From: Siphonodentalium dalli
Taxonomy: Eukaryota > Mollusca > Scaphopoda > Gadilida > Siphonodentaliidae
Length of the DNA stretch: 64,000 nucleotides
NCBI GenBank assembly: GCA_032622095.1
Contig: CP136069.1
Span: forward strand, 127,613,450 to 127,677,449
Direction of reading: 5' to 3'
A program made the translations under genes and the position numbers. Positions 12,974 through 24,227 of this stretch are shown here, piece by piece. How positions within the stretch are numbered: position 1 is the stretch's first letter; each line of letters opens with the position of its first letter. A model generated the notes under the pieces. The model searched no databases, was not told the DNA's origin, and was given only the letters and a program-made list of their open reading frames with translations.

Positions 12974-13109
12974 GACGAACTGCATGTTAAACAGCGCGGC
13001 ATATGGGAATGAGGCAGAGTGGAACTCCCGCGTCGATATTGTGCCGGGACAAGTAAAGAGTCTGGGCCAACAGTGCGTTGAGCTTGAAGGGGCGGCCTCA
13101 TATCGTTGT
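12974..13109 (+). CDS. ADAMTS/MIG-17-like protease, exon B: cysteine-rich domain, part 1
   Basis: Encodes the start of the cysteine-rich domain that follows the catalytic domain in ADAMTS proteins. Visible signature: NCMLN, then VPGQVKSLGQQC and ASYRC, which align with the family pattern CLxxxP...LPGxxYxxxxQCxxxFGxxSxxC. Acceptor GGGTTTTCAG|G and donor TGT|GTATGT are strong. Its single leading G completes a Glu codon with exon A, so phases agree across the 11.4-kb intron; it leaves in phase 0. The domain helps substrate binding in known family members; this role is carried over from the family, not shown here. Confidence 0.85.
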
Positions 13110-13753
13110 GTATGTATATATCTTTTGTATATAACTATGCTGTGTGACTATTGTATATAATTATTTTTCCCAATATCCGTTATGTGTTGATTTCTTTATT
13201 TCATTTAAACATATTTTATTGTATATGAATTATATGCATGGGAATTGGGAAACAAGTTTTGTCAACTTACTGAAATCCCTCTCCCGCACAAAAGATGTAA
13301 CATATCATTTTTTTTAAACAAGATGTGTTGATTTGGATTGAATATAAAGAATACATGAGAGTGAGTTCATTATAGCCGAAGAAGTTATTGTGTACTGTAA
13401 AAATACATATACCTACATATTGTCACATGATTCAGGGACGTATATATATATTTGTAATATGAATATTCATATCAGTAAGAATATTGAACACGTGATCAAT
13501 TATATATATGACACGTCCTTAACTAATCTGTCTTCAAATTATATCATTTATCTAGATAGGAAAAGGTAGATGTTTCTATGATTTCAGCTATTTTCTATTA
13601 CTCTATGGACACCTTCCAAATGGTGATGAATTATAGTATTTTAATCATATTTTAGGTCATATATTGCTATTAAAACCGTATATCAAGGCACTATAAAACA
13701 TAATCGTGCACTTAAATGGGCATTTAAACACTGACAATCATTCAATTTTTCAG

Positions 13754-13867
13754 AGCATTGCGATTGCTGAGGCAGACATTTGCTATAAAATGTATTGCAG
13801 GAAGGCTAATAGTACCTTTTGTTCACAGAACTACGCCGCTCCCGGAACACCTTGTGGTACAAATCGC
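13754..13867 (+). CDS. ADAMTS/MIG-17-like protease, exon C: cysteine-rich domain, part 2
   Basis: Encodes 38 codons containing DICYKMYC, then APGTPCGTNR. This matches the family pattern CxxLWC...C...AxDGTxCGxxK in the second half of the cysteine-rich domain. Acceptor ATTTTTCAG|AGC and donor CGC|GTACGT, phase 0 at both ends. Cys spacing continues correctly from exon B and into exon D. Confidence 0.85.
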
Positions 13868-13892
13868 GTACGTACATATATACAATTTAACC

Positions 13893-14130
13893 ATGTAGTA
13901 TTCTCCCACTCAGTTATAAAGTATACATTGGAATGGTCAACTATTCATTTGGAGGGATGTTCCGGTAACAAAAGCAGACGACAGACAGACGAATAGCTAA
14001 CACAAGTGCAAAATGATTCAAATTTGGTGGGAAATGTTCAGATAATAAGTTCAACAATCGATTTATGAACATTTTATCTGAAATTTCCTAAAAGAACTAC
14101 TCATAGATTAATATATATTTAGTAAAGAAA
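13893..14130 (+). repeat. Splice-site-associated repeat family (SAR), copy 1
   Basis: Shares TTCTCCCACTCAGTTATAAA, TTGGAGGGATGTTC, AGCAGACGACAGACA and ATGTTCAGATAATAAG in the same order with copies at 21392, 22592, 41850, 50960 and 59709. It carries the family's internal inverted repeat around GTTCAGATAATAAGTTCAAC. It begins about 25-30 bp after the exon C donor. Confidence 0.8.
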
Positions 14131-15017
14131 GGGTCCAATAGACAATTGTGTACACCAACTTGCATAAAGTTTGTCATGGAAGAACCACATTCGACATAAT
14201 TATGTGTACATGAGATGAAAGTAATTCAAATTCAGAGTGCCAAAACAGAAATTGCCCCTGGTTGCCATGGCAACCACTTCGATAAATACACCGAATCCCT
14301 CTGATAAACTATGCTAATCCCTAAAAATAACTCTTGTTTACCACTGACATATTGTTTGTACATTAAGCAATTCCATGTCATTCAGATTAGCGGAAGGAAT
14401 ATTCTATTGCACTAAATTCAAATTAGCCACCAAAATGAGCGCCGAAAATGAAAAATTGTCGTTTTGGCCATAGCAACCATTTAAACGTTTCTATTCGCAA
14501 AGTATTGGCGCAGTGTGATGACACGCACCCGGAGCATAAACTAGATTCTTGATGATTTGAGTGTCATATTGAGTGTAGATATTTTATCGAACCATGTAAA
14601 TTAATTGGTACCGGAGATATGGGGCTAACAATACAGCGACGAAGTCACAGTTGGGCTTGCTGACCTCTTGGATAAACAAGATATAATTATGTTGATAGAC
14701 AAATCAGTTGCACTATTACTGTCGTGTTCCCCTAATAAGTTTCTTGTTTAAATCAAAGGGTGGAAAATATTCACCGTTGTCATGACAACCATTTTGGTGA
14801 AAAAAAACTTTTCTCTCAAGCCTATCCATACTGCACTAGAAGATCTACAAAACATCGGATTATATGAGAAAAAGTTGCTCAGACTTCGTGATGGAGTTAA
14901 ATGGTGATGATGCCATTCATACATATAAATTATCTGTTATTTGATCGGCAAAATTTCAATAAAACATTGACATTCCGACGCATTGTGGGCATTTATTGTG
15001 ATCTTATATTCTTTCAG
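14131..15017. other. Intron with AAAATGG/CATGGCAACC-rich sequence
   Basis: Diverged repeat sequence with several AAAATG(A/G) and GCCATGGCAACCA-type blocks, loosely like the AAGATGGC family. No exon seen before 15018. Confidence 0.35.
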
Positions 15018-15039
15018 ATGTGTCATGTTGGTGATTGTG
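15018..15039 (+). CDS. ADAMTS/MIG-17-like protease, exon D: 22-nt micro-exon
   Basis: This 22-nt exon encodes MCHVGDC plus one base. Between a strong acceptor (ATATTCTTTCAG|ATG) and donor (TGTG|GTGAGT) it supplies the WCxxGxC end of the cysteine-rich domain, directly completing CGTNR from exon C. It enters in phase 0 and leaves in phase 1, so it is the adaptor that switches the gene to the uniform phase-1 joints used downstream. Support comes from splice sites, phase and family pattern together; no transcript evidence is available. Confidence 0.75.
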
Positions 15040-15089
15040 GTGAGTTTTCAGTAATTTATGCCATAATCGTCTATGATATTGTGTGTAAA

Positions 15090-15760
15090 ACACTTATTAT
15101 ACCCCCACTTTCGAAGAAAATGGGGGGTATACTGGATTGACTGCGTCTGTCCGTCCGTCACGCTTTCTCCCCCGTCCGTTCGTCCGTCCGCCCGTCCGAC
15201 CTCATAACTCGAACAACTATGAACCGATTTCAATAATGTTTTTTATGCAATCTCCTTAGGACTGATTCTCCGCATGATGCTAATTGCGGTTCGGTCCGAC
15301 TTTTTTTTTTTAAGTTACGCCTCATTTTCGACTTATTTTGACTTTGAAAATTCTGTCCGACTTAATAACTTTAACAAATATGAACCGATTTCAATAATTT
15401 TTGGTATACATACTTCTCACAATACCCTATCTCCGTGATGCGGCTAGGCTTTGGCTCAGACTGTTTTTCGTAATATTACACTTCATTTTCGACTTATTTT
15501 TACTTAGAAAATTCTGTCCGACTAAATAACTTTAACAAATATAAACCAATTTGAATAATTCTTTCTGTACAAGCTTCTTGTGACACCATATCGATATTAT
15601 TAGTCCAAATTTTTCTTTAAAGTTAAAAACCTTTTTTGTTGGGTTTACGGATAATGCGGGTTGAATTTGCCATGGTGGGGGTATGCTAGCACTCGAGTGC
15701 ACACCTCTTGGTTTGACAATGTTAGCTTTACATCCTACTTTGAGTATATCCATTTATAAC
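15090..15760. repeat. Dispersed repeat with GTCCGTCCGTC tract
   Basis: Starts with a small hairpin (TATACCCCC/GGGGGGTATA) and a GTCCGTCCG-rich tract. It then has two diverged units about 165 nt apart, each with GACTTATTTT and AAAATTCTGTCCGACT blocks (15336 and 15498). It ends near a GGGGGTATGCTAGCAC block at 15676. Non-coding. Confidence 0.65.
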
Positions 15761-16263
15761 GTGGACGTAAATGTTTCAATGACACTTCGTGGGTTACATG
15801 TACATGTGTATATCCATAGTTAAACTACATCGTGGTTAACATCTGTTGACTTCGCTGTAGTTTATATCTTAAAGTCACCTATATTTGAAAGCTGTTGTGT
15901 AATCAATTAAATATAAGAAAACATACTTGCATTTCAATCACGCTTTTTTGATAGTGTTATATGACTAGTGAAATCTGAACAGGAATATCGTCTAACTGAC
16001 GGCTTAGAAATAGACAGTCACTTAGTGGCCAAAATTTTGGATCACCACACGTGTCACAAATTCACCAGGGCTTCGAATAGTTGAGTCGCTCGGTGATGGT
16101 TACACATTGAAGGTAAGTAGTAGACCACCAATAATTTACGCAACAATTTAATTCACGCAACAAATAAAAAATAATTATGGTTTAGATATAGTACACCTAG
16201 ATTAACCCAGAGTAACGATTTTCGCCACTCGTGGTATTGCGGTTTTAACCACTCGCAACGATG
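15761..16263. other. Intron sequence without recognised features
   Basis: I see nothing I can name between the GTCCGTCC repeat and the TIR element at 16264. Confidence 0.4.
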
Positions 16264-17010
16264 CACTCTTATAACTAATGTGTAGAAACGATTACACATA
16301 CAATTACATTGACAAGTGCCGTTCTACACATAATGTGTATATTTTGTTACACACAACTGTGTAAGAACGTAGACATGCGCATTGCGGTGCCTTCAGTTTC
16401 ATAGTCTGCTACGTGACGGCCCTATTGTTTGAGTATATTCTTTGGAATACAATCTACAGCGATCGTAGACAAGGATGTAAGTTCAGAATTCCAATTTGTG
16501 TGTTTAGTATTAATATTATATGAGGATTTATTTGTTAAAACTTTCATGGCGATTACTGCCCTTAGACTCTTGTTATGATTGTTGTAATAATACTAATATT
16601 ATGCAATCACGCCTCGACCCTGGTTTTTTCATTCAAAGCAAAAACTCACAATACAGAACAAAATACTACATACCACTATGCGCCATGAACGTTTTAACAT
16701 ATAAATCTGCATATATCTTTAATACTATACCCACAGGTCGGACTACTGAACTTGCATTTCTTGTCTACAAACTGTGTGTGTAAGAACCTACACAAAATGT
16801 GTAAGGGATATGTGTTGATTTTATACACACAGTTGTGTATAAATGTGTAAAAAATTACCCATTTATGTGTAAAAATTGTTACACAATTTGTGTACAAATT
16901 TGAAACTACACATATACTACACAAATATGTTTAAGATCAAAATTGAATAATGATTGTGTAGCAGGGCTACACATTTTGTGTAGAAAACCTACACATTAGT
17001 CATAAGAGTG
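16264..17010. mobile_element. 747-bp TIR element rich in ACACA/TGTGT palindromes
   Basis: Inverted ends of 22 nt with one mismatch, CACTCTTATAACTAATGTGT at 16264 and its complement ending at 17010. The terminal parts are packed with short palindromes of the type ACACAAAATGTGT, at 16315-16365 and 16775-16985. The centre is unrelated. No transposase frame and no clear target duplication seen. Confidence 0.75.
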
Positions 17011-17784
17011 TGGGTGTAAATAATGCTGTAATAATTTATATATATTCTCTCCCAAGAAGGAGGTAATAAAGAATATCAATCATATTCAGGTATAAATTAC
17101 CACAGTGGAATGGTTCATTGTTCACATGTAAGGGTTCAGAAATTGCAGATGATGGTAAAGAAATAATTTGTGAATTTATTTGTAGGGATGTTAATCTAAT
17201 ACATTGAACAAGCAGCGTAAGATGTTTGGAGAGCATATTCGACGAACAATGATGTCAATGAGTCTATGAGAAACATGTGACTATTTATTAGAGAGTACTC
17301 AGTTACTAATAAACGGAGTATGGCGACAATTAGCTAATATGCGAATTACAAGTTCCCCCGATCAAACGGCTAACGCCAAGTTGTAAATTGTGCGCACACG
17401 TCAATAAATTCGTGGTTCAGTGACTTGCAGTTCGAGTTGGAACGAAGTTACGGGTAATTTTGTTACATGGAACGGTTAGTGTATGGAACGACATGTGTGA
17501 TATAAATGCATATGGCCGGCATGTCATGTCCGATCGATTGGTCTTCGTATTTGTAAATTTGTTTGACGAAGAATTAAGGTCTTCTTTACATGCTTAGAGA
17601 CGAAGATATGCTGTGTCTCTTTTGGTGTATACAAAAACTGCTATTATATGTTTGCAATGAAAGAACAAATCTAAACAATTCGATCTTCCATATATTTTCA
17701 TGCGCGACGATCGCAATAGAATCGCATCCACAATCATGATTGTCCGTGTCAATAAACATCACATGGGCGGGCTAATTAGACACA
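17011..17784. other. Intron sequence without recognised features
   Basis: No coding or repeat signal noticed. Confidence 0.4.
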
Positions 17785-17936
17785 TTTCGCACAATTAACG
17801 ACGACAGATAATTATTACGAATATGGTACTACGTCACTAGACTGTGTGTGCGATTGTTTCACAAACTGACTCGTTGTCATCTACTGCAAATAGGTATTCG
17901 TAATAATTATCTGTTGTCGTTCATTGCTGTGCGAAA
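17785..17936. repeat. MITE-like hairpin, about 150 bp
   Basis: Ends TTTCGCACA and its complement; arms share ACAGATAATTATTACGAATA (left 17804) with the complement at about 17894-17913. Few mismatches. Confidence 0.75.
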
Positions 17937-18145
17937 GTTGTGTAATGTTACGTTGACCAAATGCTCTTGGATCCTGTTGCTGTCTCGAGATATGTAGTTG
18001 TAAATGTAAAAAGAATGGAGATGTATTGGACTATATCGATGATAAAACGTGTAAGATAGTCATGGCCATATAACACGTCGTTGCGACCAGATCTGATCAC
18101 AAAACCTGAAAAAAACCCCGTTCTGGAATGAAGTAATGTCGCGTC

Positions 18146-19875
18146 TACCCAGGGGGGGGGGGGGGGGGGGGCGTAAAAAAGTTGCGAGACGTGGGGGTCT
18201 TTTTTTACATTTCCATTTTTTTACACCCACCCACCCTTTCTTGCATTTTTTTTTCATAAAATTTTAGACACCCACCCCAAAACATCAAAGCTTTATGTTG
18301 GTCACCTCTGTATAAACGACCAACCGCTCTATATTGGTCCCTTCTTTGAAAGACCATATTAAATGTTACTTCCTGTTAACAAACATGTGCAAAATTGAAC
18401 TCTAAGCAATCAACAAAGGTAGAATATTATGTGATTATATTGGTCAATTTATAACCCAGCCTATTCATCTGTGTGAGTACAGCTGGTGAGTAGATGAAAA
18501 ATATGTTGAATCCCTTGGAATGACAACAAAAAATAACTAGGGCCAGTGTTAGGGCCTACAGTAGAATACAAAATAACACAAACTTAAATTTATCTTTTTT
18601 TCAGACATCAACCAGCATCAACTAGTAGGCCTAGAGCATATAGTAATACCAAAAAGGAAAATGTGCACATGAACCAGTGTACGAATTAACTTTTATGTAT
18701 GCCTGCATGACCACCGACCCGACCTCGCATTACGACTTAGAACTAGGCCTAAAATAATGCTTAACCCTTTGAGTTTGAACGTTAATGGTCAATTTAGTGC
18801 CAAATCCATATAAACGGATGTATATTACTGAGATCCATTGGGACAATCAGAGCTGAACTTCGGTCATGTACTGAATGGAGTTCATGTGCAATAAGAAATT
18901 CACACATATTCTGTAAATGACCTTTAAACTAGACCACCTTGCATGCACATCATCTTATAAATATACAATAATTAAGTAAATTAATTTTTCTTCTTTGATA
19001 ATTTTCAAATTAGCCTGAATTAGACAGTAAGTGTCATTTATATACTAGTATATGCAGGTAATTATGGGATATAATAATTACAATGTGAACAAAACTGTAA
19101 TGTATCCTGGCCCCTCTTCACATCTATTTAAATAATATTTTTATACTTTTCAGAAGACTATCCAAGGAAGGTTATATTTTTGTTTCTTTAAACAAATGTT
19201 ATTAAAACTTTATTTCATGTCTACTTATTTACTTATTGATGGTTGTCAACAACACTGAAACAAATAGTTTGACAATTCAAATAATTATTTGACAAAAGTA
19301 TATTTAAAAATCAATTTAGTATACAAACACTGATACAAATATTTAGTTCATACATTACACTCATACATCAACTAACTGTATGAGTAAAGAGACTGTCATG
19401 AAGTATAAGAATTATTGTAATATTCTGTCATGAGTTGTTAGCTGATATTGTCAGACTGCATTAAGTTCACCCTACCCTAGAGCTATCTGAAGTATTTTTT
19501 TATTGATCTGCACCGTGAACTAGACAATTTTCAATATAAAAACTGCCAAGCAAGCTGAAACGGACACAATAAAACAAAATTGCGCGCAAAAAAAAATCAA
19601 TGAAAATTTTGGGACCCACCCCCACAATATTCACTATTTTTCCATTTTATATCAACCTATGGGGGTAATTATAACAATATTGAATGTATTAGTGCTTCTC
19701 ATATTGCAACAAGCCACAACATATAAACAAATATGTTTAAAACAGTTGAAAATATGTTAATGAAAAAAAAATGCAAAAAGGTGGTCAAAAACTGTTTCCG
19801 GCCTCGGGTACCCACCCACCCCCCCCACCTCATGTCTCGTAAACAAAATTCGCCCCCCCCTGGTCTGCCTACACT
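18146..19875. mobile_element. 1.7-kb element with about 130-nt terminal inverted repeats and G/C homopolymers
   Basis: The left end (GTCTACCCA, a run of about 20 G, then CGAGACGTGGGGG, CACCCACCC and TTGCATTTTTTTTTCAT) matches the reverse complement of the right end (19745-19875), block for block. The interior is AT-rich with no transposase. Homopolymer length differs between ends. Ends are approximate. Confidence 0.65.
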
Positions 19876-20508
19876 TAACAGTTGTGGATGCACGAAAAAC
19901 GGGTTTGCATCAATACTTACAACATTTGTATTACTTTCATTCTGTTCCAATTTTGTTTCGTCGTTCACAAGTATTACACGTATACATGTAACATGTTATC
20001 AGCGTCTAGTTCCATTCATATTGTATACGCAGGGATAGATGTACACATTACACATTTACATACATACGTAGAAACCCTAAACTCCGTACAACCAATAGAA
20101 GCGGAATCTCTCTTGTAACTAACTGGAAGGTTCCAGTGGTCGACCAAAGAACGCGTCAGTGTCAACCGTGCATAATTCACAATGTTCTCACACGAGCAAC
20201 ATCAGTCAGACACATTGTTGTATACATTTAGTAGATTCACTCTCTTTGTGAAATGAAAAGAAAAAACTCACGGGCGCATGCATGGCATATAACTAGCATC
20301 TTCAACCTTGCACTTGCAGTTAGTCAGTAACGATACACATGTCTTTGAACAACCACCGTAGTCCAGCTATCAGCTCTGCATGATCAGAGCGTCATGATAT
20401 GGCTTTTGGTCTGCCCAGTCCAGAATATACACAGTTAGCGCAAATAGTGTGAGGTAACAGTTCCCCAAATGCGGTGTTACTTCAAAACTCATACATATCA
20501 CTTTTCAG

Positions 20509-21187
20509 TGGAAATAACGACGACAACGACGACGACGACGACAACAACGACGACGACGACGACGATGACAACAACAACAACAACAACAAAAACGACGACA
20601 ACAACGACACCAACGACAACTACAACGACGACGACAACAACAACAACGACGACGACGACAACAACAACAATGACGACGACGACGACGACAACAACAACAA
20701 CGACAACAACAACGACGACGACGACAACAACAACAACAACGACGACGACGACGACAACAACAACAACAACAACGACGACGACAACAACAACAACGACAAC
20801 AACGACACCAACGACAACTACCACGACAACAACACCGACGACGACAACAACAACAACGACGACGACAACAACAACAACAACGACGACGACGACGACACCA
20901 ACGACAACTACCACGACAACAACACCGACGACGACAACAACACCGACAACGACAACAACACCGACGACGACAACAACAACAACAACGACGACGACAACAA
21001 CGACAACTACCACAACAACACCGACGACGACAACAACACCGACGACGACAACAACACCGACGACGACGACAACAACAACATCTACGACTACAATGACGAC
21101 GACAACACCGACAACAACAACAACAACAACGACGACAACATCTACGACTACAATGACGACGACAACACCGACGACGATGACAACAAG

Positions 21188-21253
<66 letters not shown>

Positions 21254-21375
21254 GACCACCACGCCCAATATCCCGGATGCGTCTTGCGTTGATACGGGAT
21301 TCTGGTGTTCGACGTATTATGGCCTGATTGACATGGCTTCCTTATGTCCATATTGCTGCTGGACGTGTAGGTATG
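20509..21375 (+). CDS. ADAMTS/MIG-17-like protease, exon E: Thr-rich mucin-like domain plus CC module 1
   Basis: Encodes about 289 residues: VEI, then some 240 residues that are almost all Thr with a few Pro, Ser and Met, then a six-Cys module (CVDTGFWC ... LCPYCCWTC). The acceptor is ACTTTTCAG|TG and the donor TATG|GTAAGT, phase 1 at both ends; exon D's last G plus TG gives Val. Stretches like this in secreted proteins usually carry dense O-glycans and act as stiff spacers. The DNA is an (ACN)n microsatellite, but variation falls mostly on third positions, which is silent only in the Thr frame. That and the intact downstream Cys module argue that this frame is used. The exact length is likely to vary between alleles and be error-prone in assembly. 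Confidence 0.8.
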
Positions 21376-21391
21376 GTAAGTGATAGTCTAA

Positions 21392-21620
21392 CCATTTGTA
21401 TTCTGGATGGATTCTCCCATTCACTTATAAAAGTGAACATTGGAATTGTCTTTATTCATTTGGAGGAATGTTAGGATAATAAAATCAGAAGACAGACACA
21501 CAAAAAGATAACACAAGTAATGATGAGTTTCTATTGGGGGGGGGGGGGGGGGTATGGTTGTTTTTTTATCATCTGAACATTTCCGGATGGAACAGATTGT
21601 ATACTGCATTCGAACAGATA
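21392..21620 (+). repeat. Splice-site-associated repeat family (SAR), copy 2
   Basis: Contains TTCTCCCATTCACTTATAAA, ATTTGGAGGAATGTT and AGAAGACAGACA in family order. Similarity with copy 1 may reach back to a TAACCAT block about 16 bp after the exon E donor. A G17 run replaces the usual mid part at 21536-21552. Confidence 0.75.
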
Positions 21621-22318
21621 TATTCATTCGGCCATCTGTATAATAATAATTACTGTCCCCCGACATTCTATAATAATGACCCTCGTCCGTGTGTCCGTGT
21701 ATGCGTCCGGAACATTTTCCGAGCCTGTATTCTGTCATTTTCTGGTAATTTGTTTTGAACATGACACATAACTATATGCCAACCATCATTGGGAACCTGC
21801 GCACCTGCGATTTTGAGATCAGTCTGGCCTCGCGATAGCATGTGACGTCAGCGGGATTATAGCGCGGGAAATAGTTCTATTATCGGGCATTGGTCAAAAT
21901 TACTCCCTGACACGTGATGGCGCTTCATCCAATCAAAAGGCAGAATAGCCCTCTGTGAATTCAACATTGACGTTTTCTACATCATGTAACAATGAAACGT
22001 GTTTGTTGAATATGTATATAATAATAAATGAAAAGCGTTTGTACAGATAGCTGAAAACTGATAAAGAGTTTATATCACTTCGGCACGTCTGCTAAGAGTA
22101 CATTTAGATTTTAAATAACCTACACATCATACGGTGAGAATTGATGACAATTTCAGTGTAAAAACAAAAAATACCGAAAGTACAATAATATTCGAATTTT
22201 GGTCTAAAACAACAAAATTAACACTAAATGTAGACACAGGTTGGAAAGTCTAACTATCAGAATAATTTCAACCTATTTATTTTAGTCTGAAATTTCTAAC
22301 TAATTATGGCCGTTACAG
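21621..22318. other. Intron sequence without recognised features
   Basis: Nothing recognised apart from AT-rich sequence. Confidence 0.4.
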
Positions 22319-22417
22319 AATCATCGTGTGACGATTATACAACACTATGCCCGACTTACAAATATGACCAATTTCCATGGTTATGTGATCAGTACTGTTG
22401 CGCCTACTGTGACAAAG
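22319..22417 (+). CDS. ADAMTS/MIG-17-like protease, exon F: CC module 2
   Basis: A single-module exon of 99 nt. It encodes ESSCDDYTTLC ... WLCDQYCCAYCDK, with the pattern C-x6-C-x11-C-x3-CC-x2-C, the same as modules 1 and 3 apart from one-residue spacing changes. The acceptor is GTTACAG|AA. The donor is AAAG|GCAAGT, a GC-AG site with the full consensus typical of that rare class. Phase 1 on both sides. The C-x3-C-x2-C ending resembles ShKT domains, small disulfide-stabilised modules found at the C-terminus of many secreted metalloproteases; the adjacent CC pair is unlike the standard pattern. Confidence 0.75.
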
Positions 22418-22591
22418 GCAAGTTGCTAATATGATAACACGTGGCATGCACATAGTGGGCAACCGCACCATTATCTGATGGTTATAACATTTTCCAAGAT
22501 ATAACCTTGTTGTCCAATTAAATTATGTTGAATTCGCATTGGACTTTCATGTTAAAGGATGCCGGTTGTTTTACAACCGAGCTCAATCCTT

Positions 22592-22810
22592 TCTAGACTA
22601 TCACATTCAGTTATAAAGGTAAAAATCTACTATTCAATTGGAGGGGTGTTCAGATAATACAAGCAGACGACAGACTGTCACAGACGAACATATAATACAA
22701 GTACAGAATGATTCATATTCATTGATGGAAATGTTCAGATGGTCGTTTGTTGAACTTGTTACCTGAACATTTCCCAATGGGAACTACTCGTCAATGAGTA
22801 TAGAAACAAT
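22592..22810 (+). repeat. Splice-site-associated repeat family (SAR), copy 3
   Basis: Shares CACATTCAGTTATAAAGGT, AATTGGAGGGGTGTTCAGAT, AGCAGACGACAGAC and the internal inverted repeat (TGTTCAGAT ... ACCTGAACATTTCCC). Starts about 175 bp after the exon F donor. Confidence 0.75.
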
Positions 22811-23405
22811 TAATTGGAATCCGATAAAGTGGACAGACGGAATGATGGCTAGAACATCATACAATATACCCCCATATGATATGTCAATACTTGGAAAAAC
22901 AATGCAGCTTCCAGATTGAAAGTGAAAACACGGCTTAAAATATAATTATCATGGAACAAGAGTCATGTAGATCATGGTGGCATTTTCTTCGTTAATTGTT
23001 TAGTCCACCCATGGTTGTAGTGGTTTCTTTGCTCAATTCAATTCCAGTTGACCTATCATCTGGTGTGTAATTCGCTATTATTCGCCAACTATTCGATTGT
23101 ATATGATATAAATTTGCTCTATCAGAATCATCGATTGGTTGAAACCTAATTGGTTGCCGGAAACTGGCGGAAAGAGATCGAGCACATTTAATACAATTAC
23201 CAGTGATTGCAAGTGCCCGGGAAATAAAATATTATGGTAAAATGTCAGTGTTTGAGAGGGAAACCTTTACTCTGTCATTTTCAAATGAGATACAATAACC
23301 AATGAATAATCTCAAGACATATCATCTGAGATGTAAGTATTTAGTCAATGAGTGAAGCACTTCTTATGTGGTGTTAATATCCTGTCTCCCTTTCATTTGG
23401 TTTAG
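22811..23405. other. Intron sequence without recognised features
   Basis: No further exon or repeat noticed before exon G. Confidence 0.4.
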
Positions 23406-23714
23406 TGAGCACAACATCTCGTACAACTTCAATTACCACTCAGCCTACAAGCAGCAGCTCCTCTGCTACCACGACCACAACAACGACAACAGTAACAACA
23501 ACAACAACAACAACAACAACGACGACGACTACAACAACAACGACGACGACAACGACGACAGCGACATCCACCACAACGACGCTGACGGCATCAACTGAGA
23601 CCACGTCAGGGCAGACGGACCAATGTCAGGACGTGTGGATCCACTGCTCATTGGTTGACCTTGAGACGAACTGGCATCTTTGCACAAAGTACTGCTGTGC
23701 CTCCTGTCGATCGC
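23406..23714 (+). CDS. ADAMTS/MIG-17-like protease, exon G: Ser/Thr-rich linker plus CC module 3
   Basis: Encodes VSTTSRTTSITTQPTSSSSS, then about 45 mostly Thr residues, then DQCQDVWIHC ... WHLCTKYCCASCRS. Same Cys pattern as exon F. Acceptor TTGGTTTAG|TG and donor TCGC|GTGAGT; phase 1 on both sides. Its arrangement (Thr stretch then CC module) repeats that of exon E on a smaller scale, so the two exons probably arose by duplication with later microsatellite expansion. Confidence 0.8.
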
Positions 23715-23779
23715 GTGAGTCTATGAAAATAAACACCCCTTCTGCTTTAAATTTTGTTGTTATTTATGCTTGGAGATAA

Positions 23780-24227
23780 GGAGCTCCATGTCATGTTGCT
23801 GTGATCTAAACACCTACAGGGTACAGAAATTCATAACAAAGACCAAACGGTTCAAATCAATCAATTCAAACAATGAATAATACTATTTTAACAATGTATT
23901 ACAAATGACAATAATATCCCGAAAGGTCCATTAGTTTTCAAACACTGATAAATATACATTTTTCGAAGAACATGCCCATCGATAGAAGTATACATAGGGA
24001 GGGGTGTCTCATGCTACAACACACCACAGTCCAAATTTATACATTCACTGTCGGTTGATTGTTGTCAACCATCACACTACTATGGATATTTCAGTTGAAG
24101 GGGGATGGCCACTATAAGCCATTGGCTTACTGCCAAATCCCTTTCCCATTGTATCTTTCTTATACTCAATGTTGTCTATTTTGAATGTATATAATATATT
24201 GTGAATGTAGATGTTTAGATAGTTTAT
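23780..24227. other. Intron sequence without recognised features
   Basis: Nothing recognised. Confidence 0.4.

Noticed and set aside
20474-21292. Long Asn/Asp-rich frame on the plus strand and poly-Val and poly-Leu/Ser frames on the minus strand
   Set aside because: They are the other readings of the (ACN)n tract. Only the Thr frame fits the splice phases and continues into a Cys module.
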